Shown here piece by piece: positions 1 to 14,291 of a DNA stretch of 64,000 bases. The position numbers were made by a program, and so were the translations under genes. Numbering within the stretch: the stretch's first letter is position 1; each line of letters begins with the position of its first letter. A model generated the notes under the pieces. The model was given only the letters and a program-made list of their open reading frames with translations, was not told the DNA's origin and searched no databases. Source of the stretch: Amyelois transitella (taxonomy: Eukaryota > Arthropoda > Insecta > Lepidoptera > Pyralidae); assembly GCF_032362555.1 (NCBI RefSeq), contig NC_083535.1, forward strand, positions 6,076,001-6,140,000, read 5' to 3'.

Positions 1-1429
1 ATATAGATATGTAACAATAGTATTATTTAGAGCTTAGATATTATTATAATTAATCGTCCCTAAAAAAATAATTTTAGTTTCGCTAATATAAGCACCTGCA
101 AAATTAAGAAAATGAAAAGTATATGAGCCTGTCACTAGCGGAAAGCTGCACTATCCTTGGGATGTTCTGATGCACTAATTAGTATTTTTGCCCTTTAAAC
201 ATCCACAGCGATTGGACGCCATTCTTTTTGAAACCACGCGTCTTTTAAACTACCCTTTATTCTACTATTACCTAGTATAAGATTGCCATGTTTAATAATT
301 GTCATTTCGTTATTCTTCTCAATAATTAACGGTTTAAAATTTTTGTGTACTAAATAATAGATAACCTAGGGTTAGAAATGTCTCTACAGAATAAATGTTT
401 TGCAGCCTGACTTCACTGTTCACACCAGGGAAGTCTCCTCGGTGAGCAAAACCACGCAATTAATGTGCAATAGGTCAAATTGCAAGTAGCGTTGGCTAAT
501 GAAATAGTTGTTATAGCAATTGATATATATGATTAGCTGGAGTTTTACTTTGCAACAACGCTAATTTTTTTAAGTGCCAGTTTGCTGTCTTGACTATTTA
601 TTTGATGGCACAACAATCCCTTTAATGGTTGAAACTGCGCTAAGCGGACGCCCGCGGCTTGCTACTGTCGTGTGTCGTGTCACTGCGTGCCAAAACGCAG
701 TGCGCTCCGTAGGTCCGGGGTAGGCCGGATTATAGAATGTGTTCCCGTTAGAGATGTTTTAAATTTTAAATTAATGCATGACTTGCAATTCATGAATGAT
801 TCGTCATAAAGATTTATATTTGTAGATAAAGTTACATCATCAGTTTTACATATCATCTTTATAATTCTTTAAATTTAAACTACATCTTTATCAATCAATC
901 ATACATCAGATAAATTTATTTATACTTCATTAATATATGTATATCTCTACATCTTTAAATCTTTAACAATAACTCATATGAATCATAACTCCCGCTACAC
1001 ACATAAAGTTTTCGGATGACCCTTTTTTGGTCATTTCTTAGGTTTTCGGGTAGGGGATGGTGATTTATGGATGTATTACGGATGTATAAATTTTTTATTA
1101 TGGGTAATATTGAGATATATGTTCCCTTTAAACATTTTCTTCGCGGATCTTTAGTTCTCTAGTGCGCCTGCGGGAGTCAAACGGGTTTCATTCGCTCAAA
1201 AGCGGGCCCCGCGTCGCGGACCCTAGACCCGTCTCCTTACGCGCAACCACGCGGGCGTCCGTTTAACGAAGTTCCAAGCCTCAGGCTAACTAACTTGTCT
1301 TTTGTCATTTTGTTTTAAATAATTTTATAGCCTTAAATGAAGAAAAGCTGGACAACGCCTTTTATTTATATTATTTCGAAATAAAAACTACTTGAGTATT
1401 TTCAAATGATATATGATAACAATTTTCAG
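1..1429. other. Non-coding or intronic left flank with two GC-rich islands
   Basis: No supported exon is visible. Two GC-rich islands (about 640-735 and 1140-1270) stand out of AT-rich sequence. The first contains an 8-bp hairpin (681-688 with 695-702). The second has an open frame of about 48 codons on + but no splice acceptor or start that fits, so I do not call it coding. The stretch is probably the last intron of the gene whose terminal exon begins at 1430. Confidence 0.4.
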
Positions 1430-1808
1430 TTCTGGAATCTGCGGCCTAAGTATACAGAGGGCGCCATCGACGACGCACTCTACCCCGCGGGCCACGCCTC
1501 ATCCGCCCTCTGTCTCGCCGCTTTCTGATGACGTCGTTCGTATACATGTCACGTACAACCCACTCGCTGCTAGTCCATCCCACTTGCACCCAGTTAGTCC
1601 CTCCAAGTATAAGGCCTACGCCGAGGAGCATCACAAACCGGTCACCTTAGGCTTCTACCAGGGTAACGGAGCCAACAACCTTCCTTCAGATAACAGAATT
1701 AGAATACAAGTGCCCTCTGAAGAACTCTTGACACCAGTCGTCGACTCTGGAAGAATAATTACCCCACGATATATAGAATCTCATTCGGATGTGTACGATC
1801 TGAAATAG
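1430..1808 (+). CDS. 3' terminal exon of an unrecognised Ser/Pro-rich protein
   Basis: The frame opens after a good acceptor (aattttcag ending at 1429) and closes with TAG at 1806-1808. About 125 residues are encoded. The first third is rich in Ser, Thr and Pro (SPLSDD, ASPSHLHPVSPS). The second half is more ordered (KYKAYAEEHHKPVTLGFYQG, then NRIRIQVPSEELLTPVV) and the protein ends SDVYDLK. The exon is more GC-rich than its surroundings and uses balanced codons, as real exons do here. A second possible acceptor at 'tatacag' (1456) would shorten it slightly. A candidate AATAAA lies at 2408-2413. The upstream exons are outside the window or not recognisable. The composition would suit the cytoplasmic tail of a membrane protein, but I do not recognise the family. 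Confidence 0.6.
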
Positions 1809-4800
1809 TATGTCAATTTATATGTATGTGTTGCACGTTAATAAGTCACTGATTCGCAGCGTTTATAATTGTTAGTCCTCGAAACTTAGAGTTAAGGTAC
1901 GGTCACATCTACACATTATGCGGTTGCAGTGGTGTAGATTTCTTGAAATAATCTAAAAACACATGTTCTTATTTGTGTAAACTAGTGCACTTATATACAA
2001 ATCAAATAGTTTTACAGAAAAAATATTTGAGGAAAAAGTAGAAAAGTTTCAAGTACAGGCAAAACATAAATTTTGCATAAGTAGAGATTACTCTTTTCAC
2101 ATTATCATCTATTAATGTCGTTATTCTAGGACGATGTTTTTTTTTTAAATTTCTACTTCGGGACTTTGTTCATGTAGGAATTTACAAATGTTATTTCATC
2201 CTAAGAAAAATAACATTTTCCAGATGTCACATTTGTCGCAAGATGCCCTAAAACTGAACCCAAATTCAAGTGTGAAGATGTCAAAATGATAAAACATAAT
2301 AGACATATTCTACTAGCTCCATGCGTATGAATTTCAAAATTAATATGTAGGTATTTAAGTTATTATTTCATTCTGGTTACAAACAAAAATTATTAAATTC
2401 AGTTTATAATAAAATTTATTAAAAAAGTCACCTCTGCCGCAAAAAGGAAGGCATATGTTTAGTCTCTGACCGAAAATTTTAATAATTTATTAATTGCTAC
2501 CGCGAAAGTATTTTTTTTTATTAAGTGCACTGCGCATGGGTGGTAATGCACATAAATGAGTATTACTTTCTATAATATGTATGTATAACTAAGCGACTTT
2601 GTAAGTCAATTTGATATTAATTGTTGAACTTTATACACTTAGGATATACAACGAAGTCTATACTGATTTTCCATCCTCCAACATTTTTTATAAAATAGTT
2701 TAGAAGATACAGTTTCAGAAAGACGTCTAATGTTATGAATTTATCATTGTATTAGGTGTTTATCTTTTGCAAGTTGAATAAGACAAATTATTAACTTATA
2801 ACGAGAATATAAAGTGTTCACTTACTAAGTACTTAGTTGATATATTTAGTAAATTATAACTCAAACTGTACTCCAAAAACTATTTTGCCAAATGTAAATG
2901 ATAAGTTTCCTATTTCACTTGTATTTTGGTTTAACTTTATTTAAATTAACAATTTTGTAGGGCCAAAAGTTTAGATGTTGTAATTCGATACTCAAAACTA
3001 ATCTCATTATATTTACACATTTTATTTGCAGAAATATACATTATGTGATTAAGAAAAAAGCTATAATAAACGTAATAGAATTTACAAAAGCAATATAACA
3101 CGTCTTAGTGTAACATAAAGAGAGAATATTAGGATATTATTCAAGTTTTAAATCAACTGTGTAGTTAATTTTGTAAGGTATATACGCAAGTGTTTATATT
3201 ATTTTTGATATTGATATAAGCTAAATAAATCATAACACCAATCCATCATCGTGAAATCACGGTGAGCACTTTGTCGGAAGGATATTGTGTAAAGGCGGGG
3301 TCGCCATCGGAGAGTGATGTATAAAGTTAGCACTGACAGGGCCGCCATGTGAGGTTGATATCAAGTGAAAGGTTGGGAATTTCGATGAAGATTTCCTTAT
3401 AATATCTTTAGATTTGACGTAATAGAAGTGCTGCGCATTAGGACATGACATTATTTGAGTAATCTTGATGTGAAATTTATACAAATTGTTTAATTTTAAA
3501 AAAGAATGGGGCGCTATTTTGTTTGATAAACATATATGTAGATTGATAATTATTTAATAAATGTGGCCTAACTGTTCGGTGTGTTCTTCAAACTAACCAA
3601 AAACCGTTCTTCAAAATAAACAAAAGCCTCTTTCCCGCTAAAGAATGCGTCAACCATAAAATTCTGTGTGATGTCATACTTGTTTATTAAAAATGACTAA
3701 TGTCCCCATAATATTGGAATATACTATTGATGGAATTAAACTTTAACGAAAATATTTAAATTCTACTACAATTATTGATGTTTAAATTAGGAAGACGATA
3801 TTAGGCAATTTCCCTTAAGGGATAAACAGTCATAATATGTGTATATTTTTATAGGTTTTGGGTGAAGCGTTTTTGAGCTTCACCACTAAGTATTGTTATT
3901 CACTCTTAAGATTAATGGTTCTTATAGTGAAATCGATTTTAAGCACACGTTCTAAGAGTTAGATGAATTCTCTTCCCTTGATATGAAGGATGGTGCGATG
4001 ATAAAACTATTTACATATAATAATGAAAAAAAAAAAACATAGAAAGCTTGCATTCAAAAATATATTACGCACTTCCAATACTTTAGGTATTGACTTGTAC
4101 TAAACTTGATATTAAAGACAATGTTTAGTTAGTTAGCTTCAATCGTATCTTAAAATGTTCGATATCATTGGGAAATCATAATCAAATTCGAAAAACGAAT
4201 CGTCATCCATTGAAAAACCTTCCTCAGAATTCGGTGCAAGATTGAACACCAAAAGTTTTTATAGCACGAATAAATCAAACCTCTGATTTAGTCAATGTTT
4301 GTACCGTATTGTGTAAAAGAAAATATGTACATGGCTCTAGGAAAAGCACTCTTAATGTATTGTAAACCGACTTATATAAGTATGTGTATTATAGTTAACT
4401 AGTTGGTTGCTAGATGTTTATAAAGATCGTATTTATTGTAAAAGAATTGTATTGCACCTTATATTAATAACAAGTATAATAGCATTCTTCTTTTATTTTT
4501 GCTAGAATAGAAATCGCATTTAGGATCTTGGAAGTCGTTAGAGTTAGACATTAGCCGTCTGTTCCGAGGTGGCTCTCTGAAACATTATCTCCTGTTTAAT
4601 TAGTACCATTAATCTTATGAAGAAATGTCTCTAAAAGGGAGAGACAGCAAACATCACGTTTGGAAATTTGAGCGAAGCGACTCATTTAATGGATATAAGC
4701 AGCGCTTAGCAGTCGCTTCAATGAGTAACGAAACCTTGGGTTGGCGGCTAATAGTTGAAATAAACCTTTAAATATTACGAATTACTAAACTTTCAGTGAG

Positions 4801-7800
4801 AAATGCAATAATGTCAGTAAAACTGTTAAGTGAGATCTTAGAATTAAGGTATTTATATGCGATATTGTTGTACATATTGATGTACATATTGCTGATACAC
4901 CAACCGTATTGGGTATAAATCTAATTGCGAAAAGTCGTTTTCAAATATTCAATGCTAGTTTCATAAGCTTGTCAAAGTAGGTATATATTTATTTAATAGG
5001 TATATTGGATGTTCTGCAGATCATGTATTTCTTATAAGTAAATTGTATCACCTTAATGGTCTTTGGCTCTGATAATAGTGCTTGTAATTCTCCATGATAC
5101 CTATAAAACGTAATCGGAATAACTAGAAAGTTGTGACTCAAGTTGTGACAAATGTCAAAAATATCACCGATTGATAATAATCTTCAACCATTATAATTAA
5201 AACTCAATCAAATATGTATATTATTTTTAATTCACTTTTACAATTTTTAATAGTATTACCTTTATTTTACTGGTCTGTGTTTCGTCTGAAATGTAAAACT
5301 TCTCCTTATACGGTTGAACCCACCTGTTTATCTTACATCGTAAAATTTTGCTAAGCGCCATGACAGCCGTAATAGTTTTACTTATTTCTTTTTTATTTTT
5401 AGTATCGTTCCGTCCTGCTGTCATTGTATCTAAGCTGCATTTTATTGGGAAATCCATGCATAATGATCTTGAAGTAAAAACTATCAAGTTTGCTATTTTA
5501 GTGACGATATCATGTAGTTAATTTGAAATTTTAAAATTATGTCGACTGTAAAAACATGTATAACCCCAATGAAAAATTATATTTGAAATGTGTAGTAATA
5601 TGTAAGTATGTACGCATGCAATGTAAGTATGGCGTCACAATTTAAAGGCACAATGTTTACATTTATAGGTACCTAATTTGTTGGCTGTACGACACCACAA
5701 GTCATATATTTGCATATTTAAGGGTTGTGGCAATAGCAATATTTTATAACTGACAATTATCAAAATTGTTAGTTTTAATTTTGATAATTATCGTGTTATA
5801 TACCTACTGCTAATTTTCGTAATAATCCCTAGTATAACACATTACATCATCTATCCGAATATAAATCGCTGGCGAGAAAATAATATTGATTCTGACCATA
5901 TGGTCAACTTAGCAATTAATAATAGATTTTATTGTAGAAGTTGTAGTAACCAAAGTAAATACTGCAAATTGTTATAAGAGATGTGATATTGTGAATACGC
6001 CGAATAGGTTCGTTGCTATCGCGACCGTCAATGTCGAACATTCATGGAAATTGTGAAATGAATATTGCAAGCAGCATTTTTAAATACTTACAGCCATTCA
6101 TCCCTTATGTGATGTACAAGTAATTGACCTGTGGTGCTAACCGTTAAAATTATGGCAACCTTTTAAAATATAATAACTGTAGATGGACGTCCAAAGTTTT
6201 GTTAAAATGTGCCATTTCTAAAATTTAAGCATAATCTGGTAAGCCACCGCATTTTATTTTTTTTTATCATTTTTGTAAGTGCTTCGCTTGATTAATTATA
6301 TAATCCGTAATAATTTAATAGTCTTTTATAAATTTAAGTTCTTTATTCCGAATAACGCAAGATTTAAAATGATTTTAACGTGTAGTTGATATTGCAAACT
6401 TAAAAATTTTAACGATGACACTTATTGTTAAAAACGTACAAGTATTGACCATTATTGTTATATACTTGTATGGATGTTTGTAGTTACATTTAGTTATTTA
6501 AAAGAATATTTTTCTTTTCTTTTGAGAATTATAGCAACGAGTAAAGCAATTGTTTTGTTTTTCATTTAATTTATTTAATAAAGGAACCGTCAGAAGTGTT
6601 TTAACAGTCCGTTTCTAGGTGTGGGTTTAGGTAGTTTGCGTACCTGCCGTGGGCATGTACTACTACTACTTATGACTCTTTTCTGAGTAAACCTGCGCAT
6701 TCTGGAAACCAGAACATACCATTATTCAAACTGGCCAATTTATGTAACATATGTATATAACACTTCAACAAACTTTAGTAATTCTTGTCTCATCATAGTA
6801 TAAGACGCTGTTGGCTGAGAACTAGGATATAATTTGGGCATGTTATAAAGACCCGTTAGATACCTGATACCTTTTGTGTGTTGGTACTAGGAAAGCTGTT
6901 CATAAAAATAAAACCATATAAATATGTATTTACTTCATTTGTGTATATTCACAGCAAAGGTATTGCGCGTATTATGCATAAAAATAACATCATTAAACTG
7001 ATAATACATACAGGCATTTTTCAAAACAACAGATATCAGTCGTGAATAATTCCTATATGTAAGTACTTTGTGGCATTTAAACTGTTATACGGACAATCGT
7101 ATCAAATAGGAACTTTTAATTATAATAAATTAATTTTTAATCGGCATTCAATAAAATTGTTGCATTTGTTCTTTAAAATACATAATTTTGCAGAATATTA
7201 TATAAATCTTATAGTAAGGATAGTATTAGGACTCGTTTCAATAAATGTAAGATTTGTAGAGAGAGGTTATCACAGAGCAAATCAAAATAGCCGACGCCGG
7301 CTTTTTAAGTCTCTGCAATATTACCAATTTTTTCGTTAATACTAGTAAGATTTTTATATAAAAATCGGTGATAAAAGTACTATTTTCATAAACATTAATA
7401 CATTGGTTATAATATGTGTATAATTAATATAATGATAAAAATGGATGCAATTCACCTCTGCATATCAAAGCACCCATTAATGAAAACTGCTCTTACGCAT
7501 AAAAATTGAACAAGTTGTAAGTAAATATAAATTATTTGTAAAGTCCATGATTTAAAATATACTTCGACAAATAACATCAATCTTTGGATACCTATTCAAT
7601 ATCTATTTTGAAGGCCTCTTTTACAAAGAGTATACAGTCATGCAAATTAAAAAAGCAAGATTCTAATCTGACCCAAATGTAATATTTTAAAACCTATTAT
7701 ATATTTAATAAGAAAGTCGCAGATAGATTCTTTATGTAGTAACTATATTATTAATTTTATTTGATTGGGTTTGTCAATTTCCTTTTAAACTCTGTTTCTT

Positions 7801-8004
7801 AATCTGGATAATAAAGCAATTCTGCGGTCTTCAGTCATTTATCTTAATATATAATGAACAAAGAAGTCACCTTTAATCTAGATGTCATCCAACACAAACA
7901 GAGATTAATTCCAGTTTCTGATGTAACGAACACAGAATTGCTTTATGTAATCATCTGGATTGGAAAATGTGTAAATTTATTTTACTTTGATATTTTTGTT
8001 TAGG
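1809..8004. other. Intergenic AT-rich sequence
   Basis: About 6.2 kb with no frame that looks coding. The longest open stretches (3257-3484 minus, 5227-5487 minus, 7070-7339 plus) have random-like composition, no splice context and no recognisable motif. Short A/T runs occur throughout. Confidence 0.5.
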
Positions 8005-8040
8005 CAATACCCTATAAAAATAGTTTTTTATAGAGTATTG
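8005..8040. repeat. Short snap-back hairpin (15-bp arms)
   Basis: Arms 8005-8019 and 8026-8040 are reverse complements with one mismatch, separated by 6 bases. Confidence 0.6.
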
Positions 8041-9490
8041 ACTGTTTACCCAATAAAAATAGGTCTTAAAAATCTTTTTACCTAATAAAAATATCAAAAT
8101 TCAACTACGAACATTCAACGTTATTACTTTTAATTTACATAAGTATTGGAAACTTGAAACTTGATTTCCCATTTAAATGTAAGTAGATACCTACTCACTA
8201 AACATTCCTAAATAAAAAATCGATCTGTGCAATCACTAATTACTTAAAACTAAATGCAATGACAGCCTGTTTCCGATAGCTAGTTGATTATAAAATAACC
8301 ATGCACACAAAACAGTTATATAGGTAATGAAAACATTTACCCTTTATGTAACAAAATACATTTTCGCCTCTTTAGGCTTTACCCTTGAAACCATTTCATT
8401 CAACGACTTCAGAAACCTATATAATCAGTCTGAATGAAAAAATGTATCTATTAAGTAGCCTTTATGGCCAATTAATTTAAAAACAGGTTTCACGGCTTAA
8501 ATAATTCCATGATTTCAGACAGTGCCTAGTAAATATGCTAAAAAATACAGTCGAAGATTCGAACAACCAATAGTGAATCTGTCTACCCTGTGAAACTAAA
8601 AAAATAGCTATTTACCATAAAAATCTGAAAAACGAGTAGAATAAGTATTTCGATTTTTATGGAGTTTACTAGGACCATGGAGGTTTCTAAAGTCGTTGAT
8701 AACATTCCACACATTCCAACGTATCTAATTGAAATTCGTTTAAGACATTATTTTTACGTTTCTGACTTTAGCCAGATAAATTACAGACAAAAAGGCACTT
8801 ACGACAAATGTGCCGCGACCCAAATTATGAATGTTCTTAAAAGAATAAGAAGTATCTACCAAAAACCATGAGACGTGTCCATCGATAGTCAAGGCTATTG
8901 AAGAACCGATAGGCATCTGCGTATTAGAAAGATTAAAGCTAAGAAATAGTGCACAAGTATTTATACATATTTAATACAATTATAATTTATCAAAAAGTAT
9001 ATTTTTCAAAATACTTATACTATATACTTACATTACTATCGTGTATATAAAGACGGATAATTACTTTAAATTTTACGAAATATTTAATATGGTATGAACG
9101 TGAAATATGAACTACTTATTATACAAAGTGCTGCCTATAAGATTTCGTAGATTGCAAATACCTATTGGTTGACCCCATTCCTAGACATATTCCGTTGCGA
9201 CACGCTCTTAACGGTTTAAGATAAGGCACAGCTAACAAGCACCTCTCTTTCACAAGGTTGGGAATGCATTGAATTTTCACGAACAACTGAACACACATTT
9301 ACATTCATACGTATAACAATAAAATACTTAGCAAGCAAACCGTCTCTGGTTAAAAAGACTGATCAATTTGAAATACGGAGGCATTATTCCAAAATCAGTC
9401 TGTTTCAACCAATTAATTCATAAAAAAACACCAACGAAATAGTATCAAGACCTTAAAAGTGGTTTTAACACCGTTGGATTTTTTAACTTA
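8041..9490. other. Intergenic sequence 3' of the amino acid transporter
   Basis: No gene seen. It contains a 70-codon plus-strand frame at 8659-8871 without supporting context. The transporter's 3' UTR (minus strand) must start here; no strong AATAAA was found close to its stop. Confidence 0.4.
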
Positions 9491-12400
9491 TTACGTAGTA
9501 TATTTCTGTATTATACTACTTACGGCCTCCCTGGTCCCGAAGACGAGTGCGAACAGACCGAATAAGGTGACCAGAACGTTTTTCCAGATAAGATATTTGC
9601 AGGGTCCGAAACCGATGTCCCAGTAAGTGATTATTTCAATAAAGGCAGGGGCAATGAGACCGAGAAGAGAGAAGCAGAAAGCGCCAATGACTCCCATGAA
9701 CGGCGCAATGGCGGGGACAGCGACGGCCAGGAGAACGCACCCCGTAACCATGATGGTCCGCATGATGTAGTCGGCCAGGTCGGGACGCTTGGTGAACTTA
9801 TCTTTGATCCCGTTCCATGCGATTTCGATACACACGTAGAATTGCAGGCCAAAGGTGCAGTACACAGCAATGGCAATTGAGATGTTGACGATTTGAGCGG
9901 GGCTGGAATTGTAAAATTACAATATTTATTTAACACTTTTATTTTACAATATTTAAATTACACGACTAGGTTCACCTCATTTATTTTAATTTAGTCTTGT
10001 TTAATCTACCAAATTGGAATTTAATTAGTTTACTGACATTACTCGTGTACCTAGTTAAAGATATATAATCAAAAGGTATGCAATTGAACATCTATTTTAA
10101 ACACTTATTCATTTCAGTATACGTAATGTAATGAGAGAGAGCGAATGTACTCACATATGATCGTCGTGTAAATTCAGTGTGATGGAATCTTTCACTTCCT
10201 CGCCAAACCTAAGGTAGCCGAGAAAACCAAGAGTGAAGTAGATAATGGTGACGCCAGTCATACCCTTGTTCAGTACCCCGCAGAAGCCAAGCATGGAGCG
10301 AGGCGTCTTCATGGCATTTTCCAGTGGCATCACTACTCCAATAGCTTCTATGGCAAAGATTGTAAGGGAGAAGAATTCTGGCCATTCAACTGGATGCTTG
10401 AAAAGCATATTTTTCATGTTATCAATTTGCATTTCACCAGTGCCCACTAAATAGTAAAAAGTGATTCCCAAACCGAGTCCCATGAAGATGTTAGCCATCA
10501 TAGACACGGGCGCCAGATACTTGAGGTTGCGCACCCAAGCCATGAAGATGAGTGGCAGAAGAAGAGCTATTATATATAATCTTATATCGATTTGGTACCC
10601 GCCGGCAGATTTCGTGTAGAATCCTACAACCTGCAACAATAGAAAGGTCATTAAAACAAGTTTACTTAGCTAAGAGTTTATGTACATCTATGTAACCAAT
10701 GAGAGGAAAAGAGAGCACACAGCACCGATCATATTGGCCATGGGATAAAAAACTTTCATACAATTATTTCAAATAATGAAAGCTTTGGATAATAATTCAT
10801 AATCTAAACAGTTATTTACTACCATGCACCTACCTACCTATCTTACTAGTACTTATCTAGCAACGGCAGTTTTAAGTAAAGAACCGGTTAAAACATGACA
10901 AAGTACAGACATAATGGCTTACCTTCATTATGTGCTCGGATATAATGACCGTGTAAACGGAGCAAGTTCCGAAATACGTCATGAAAAGACTCACGATGAT
11001 AAATATTCTGAAAAAAATAAAGATTCTGACGTCAGTTACATGCTAAACAGATATTTTCAGACATTCATAATCGCCAAGTGTTTATTCAACATTGTCAAGC
11101 CTAAAGTTAAGCTAATCTAAACAAATCCGAGGGATGAACATATAATATATCCATACAATAGCACCAGGATAAAAAATAGATTAAATTACAGCAGTAGACA
11201 TAATACGAGTTCGAAACCCTGGTCTGTGTTGATTAAATAAATCGGATAATTTTATAAACATGAAGAAACTGCCAGTCACATGTAGCGCAACAACTATTAG
11301 TTCGGGAATAAGTACCTATTAGATTTAAATTAGTGGCTATTTAGCACTTCAATCTTTATTTTTAAGTTAAGACAAAATGTCTTTGTATAAATCTTAATCA
11401 TGATTATCCAAAGTCCTATAATATTATACGGAATCAGTTGATCCTGATGAATAACCTCTCCGATTAATGAAAATTTGTCTAGAAATAGGTACCTAGATAA
11501 CAAAGTTGTACCTACTTTTTCCACATTCACAATGGCACGGAGCACAGGTTAATAACTGGTGTATCATGTTGGAATTCTCAAGTAAAAAAGTCTAACCTAA
11601 AGGCATTAGCATATCTCCTTAAACCCTGCGGTCCGTTCTCCAGCGCCGCCTCGCCGACTTCCGCAAATGTCATAGAGGTCTTCTTCGTTTTCTTGTAAAG
11701 CACGTGGGCGCATTTTATCTGCAACCGAAATATATATTTTATTAATCAGTCAACACTTACACCAGAGAATAATATTCTTATGGCGAGGTAAAAAAAGTAA
11801 GAAAACCTGCACATTCATTTAACTGATCCCGTAAACTGAATGGCAAATTCTGAATGTTATGTGGGACATCATGTGGGAGTCGCTTCGTGTAAAAACTTGT
11901 GTCACCCATATCAGGATCATAGTCGAAACGTGAGGGTGTGATCGAGACTAAGGCTAGGAGGAAGAATGTATGGTGTCATTTTTTTTGGTAGGAACATAAC
12001 CAAATTCTTACTTGTAAAGTGGGTCTGAATCTTAAGTTTAAGATAGGATTTAGTATGAATTTGGTTTGGCTCAGTTTAAATAACAAAATGGTACCTAGTA
12101 ACAGTTACGTAATCCGTTCGCTTTGCTAAATTCGCTTCAGTCAAATTAACTTTGCCAATACGAGTCGATATTTACCTTGCGCTGTTTCGTAGAACACGCT
12201 TTGTTAGATTATGTACGTCATATACCTACATATGTGAAAGATGTGTGTTTTTGTACGTCTTTCACGTCAAAACCACTGAAACGATCTCAATGTTTTGAAA
12301 AAAAAAATGAGAAAAGTACTGATATAGTGTGGAGTACGGAGGAAATTGCGTACTTTTTACGTGGGCGGCACCGCGGGCGATTGTGGGTTAACAATACAGT

Positions 12401-14291
12401 TTTTACCAATTTCAATTATGCTCGCTTATGCTAACAAAAAGTTTACTTACAAGAATATAAGAGCAGTGAGTGCAAATCACAGCGACGAGGATGGTGAAGA
12501 ATACCCCAGAAACTAAGCCCACGCATTTGAAAGCCTTGGGCATCGCGAGGATACCTGTGCCCAGAGAAGCCTTCAAAAGATGGGTGAGGGTGTCATTGTT
12601 TCTGAAATAAAAAAATAAATAAATAAAAAGCAATTCATAGGTAATGTCCTTGCCTACCTCTCTAGGAAAAAAGTATGTATTGTAAGTACCAATAGCGGCA
12701 GAAGAACAATAGATTGCAAAATATTCAATAAAGTAGCGTAAAATAATAAAGAAAGACAAATGCCTACGTACTGGCAAGACAGAACTTTGTCACTTTCTAA
12801 AATAGTGTGGAGTGGACAGAATAATAAACTTTAAAATAATAAATATTTCATAAGTACTGTAAGCGAGAGAAAAAGTCAGAAAAAATCGCAATGCTTTTTA
12901 TTTGATTTTGCCTGCAAATATACATAAAATCACTGGTAGATAACATGTCTTTCTTCAAAACATATGGTTTGATAATAGCAGAATCTAAGTGGTATGTCAT
13001 AATTATTTAAATACATTTGTTGATGTTGTTATTCCCCCTTAGGTATGACATTCATTGTAATTTTTTTAATGGTGTATTTCACCCCTTCTTTTTATCTTTT
13101 ATATTCCATACAGGGACTGTGTACGGTGCATTTTTACTATACCGTAACAAAATTCAAAAAAAATTCAAAAATTCAAAATTTTTTTTCCATTATTACATTG
13201 TCAAAACGTATGGTTTAACAACATTGGTTGACGTCAAATAAATTACTTAAAACTAAGTTTACTGCCGCTTCCAAGGCGTCAGTGCAGAAGAAACGGTAAC
13301 AAGATTTTTGTCGCTTAAATAACCACTCCGCAAGTCTTATTTCGTACACCTTTATAAAAGTTCGGAAACAATGTATAATTATATTTAAACTATTATTCAC
13401 CAAGTAGTTACAAATTGTAAAATATACCCATTGTAATGTTGATTTTATCTAAAATGCGGAAATAACATGTAAGTACCTAGCTTATAATAATAAGTTGTAG
13501 TACCTACTATTCGTAGTTAAAACTAGGCAATTAAAAGGTTATAATCATTCTTATCAATTATAAAGTAATAAATTTCAGGAAGATTTTCCCACATGTACCT
13601 ACCTACGATATAAGCATTTGTTTCGCAAGCATTGCCCAAAACCTCACGTTATAATTTCGCAGAGCAATAAAAAATGTATTCGCTTTTGCTCGTATGCGTA
13701 TCGTATATAAAATTTAGGTTTGAGTTATCGATATGAGAAATTTAAAAAGATACCTACACGGGAGAAAAAAAGATTGGCAAGAACAATATATACAAAAAAT
13801 AGAAACAAGTTATGACGAAGAAACATGAAACAAAATATTATAAATATCTACTTACGAAGTAGGGTTATCCAACTTTCTCTCAGTGAAGGGATCAAAATCA
13901 CCGGATTCCGCATCTTTTGCTAAATTATATCTGAAAGCAAGAATAATAATATTTTTTTCGTCAAACTACTTAAGTATATGCGAAGAACACTAAAATAATT
14001 CACGTAAAATAAAAAAATATAATATATTCAGTCTTTTCAAGACTGTTGGCTGTTGTCACTGTCTACCCCGCAAGGGATATAGACGTGACTATATCTACGT
14101 ACTTACTTGCTAACAATTTTTTCATTTCCTTTTTCTTGTGGAGACAGAAACGTTTCCAACTCCTGGGGAGCTTTACTTTCCTAAACAACAAAAAGTAAAA
14201 AATCAAGAGTTTGCAAAAATTTGGTTTCACCAAGAATTTGTTTGTATAGATTAATTAAACTTTTATAAAAAGTTTTACTTACATTGACCAT
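9491..14291 (-). CDS. Proton-coupled amino acid transporter, SLC36/PAT family (eight coding exons)
   Basis: Coding exons in transcript order: 14291-14283, 14180-14107, 13930-13856, 12601-12451, 11718-11597, 11007-10923, 10630-10155, 9902-9491. All junctions are GT-AG and the phases add up to 1404 nt (467 residues), a usual length for this family. A polar N-terminus of about 55 residues precedes the hallmark first membrane helix, LTHLLKASLGTGILAMP (residues 58-74). Further hydrophobic segments follow through exons 4-8, including a pair around FFSLTIFAIEAIGVVMPLEN and GVTIIYFTLGFLGYLRFGE, and a last helix before the QKYTT C-terminus. Family members are H+-coupled small amino acid transporters of plasma or lysosomal membranes (the fly relatives include pathetic); the substrate cannot be read from sequence. 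The start ATG has a CAAA context and lies in an exon whose acceptor is at 14344-14346, so the 5' UTR is spliced. Confidence 0.93.
11815..11965 (+). mobile_element. Dispersed repeat family 2, degraded copy in transporter intron
   Basis: It contains 'catgtgggagtcgcttcgtg', 'taaaaacttgtgtcaccc' and 'gactaaggctaggaggaaga'. Confidence 0.55.
13219..13300 (-). repeat. Dispersed repeat copy, inverted partner of 14902-14983
   Basis: This 82-bp segment in the transporter's third intron is nearly identical to the reverse complement of 14902-14983, with only a few single-base differences. The shared core reads 'gcactgacgccttggaagcg' on the other copy. Confidence 0.75.
14035..14096 (-). mobile_element. 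Fragment of SINE-like repeat family 1
   Basis: It carries 'ctaccccgcaagggatatag', the reverse of the family's conserved 5' region, which recurs at 38 kb, 39.3 kb and 59 kb. Its end lies within about five bases of the splice donor of transporter exon 2 (GTAAGT at 14106-14101). Confidence 0.7.

Noticed and set aside
1141..1300. GC-rich open stretch of about 48 codons on the plus strand
   Set aside because: Bounded by stops, without a usable start or acceptor. The neighbouring exon at 1430 has its own acceptor, and nothing links the two.
8659..8871. 70-codon plus-strand frame starting MEFTRTMEVSKV
   Set aside because: No splice context, poly(A) signal or recognisable motif; length within what is expected by chance over intergenic DNA of this size.
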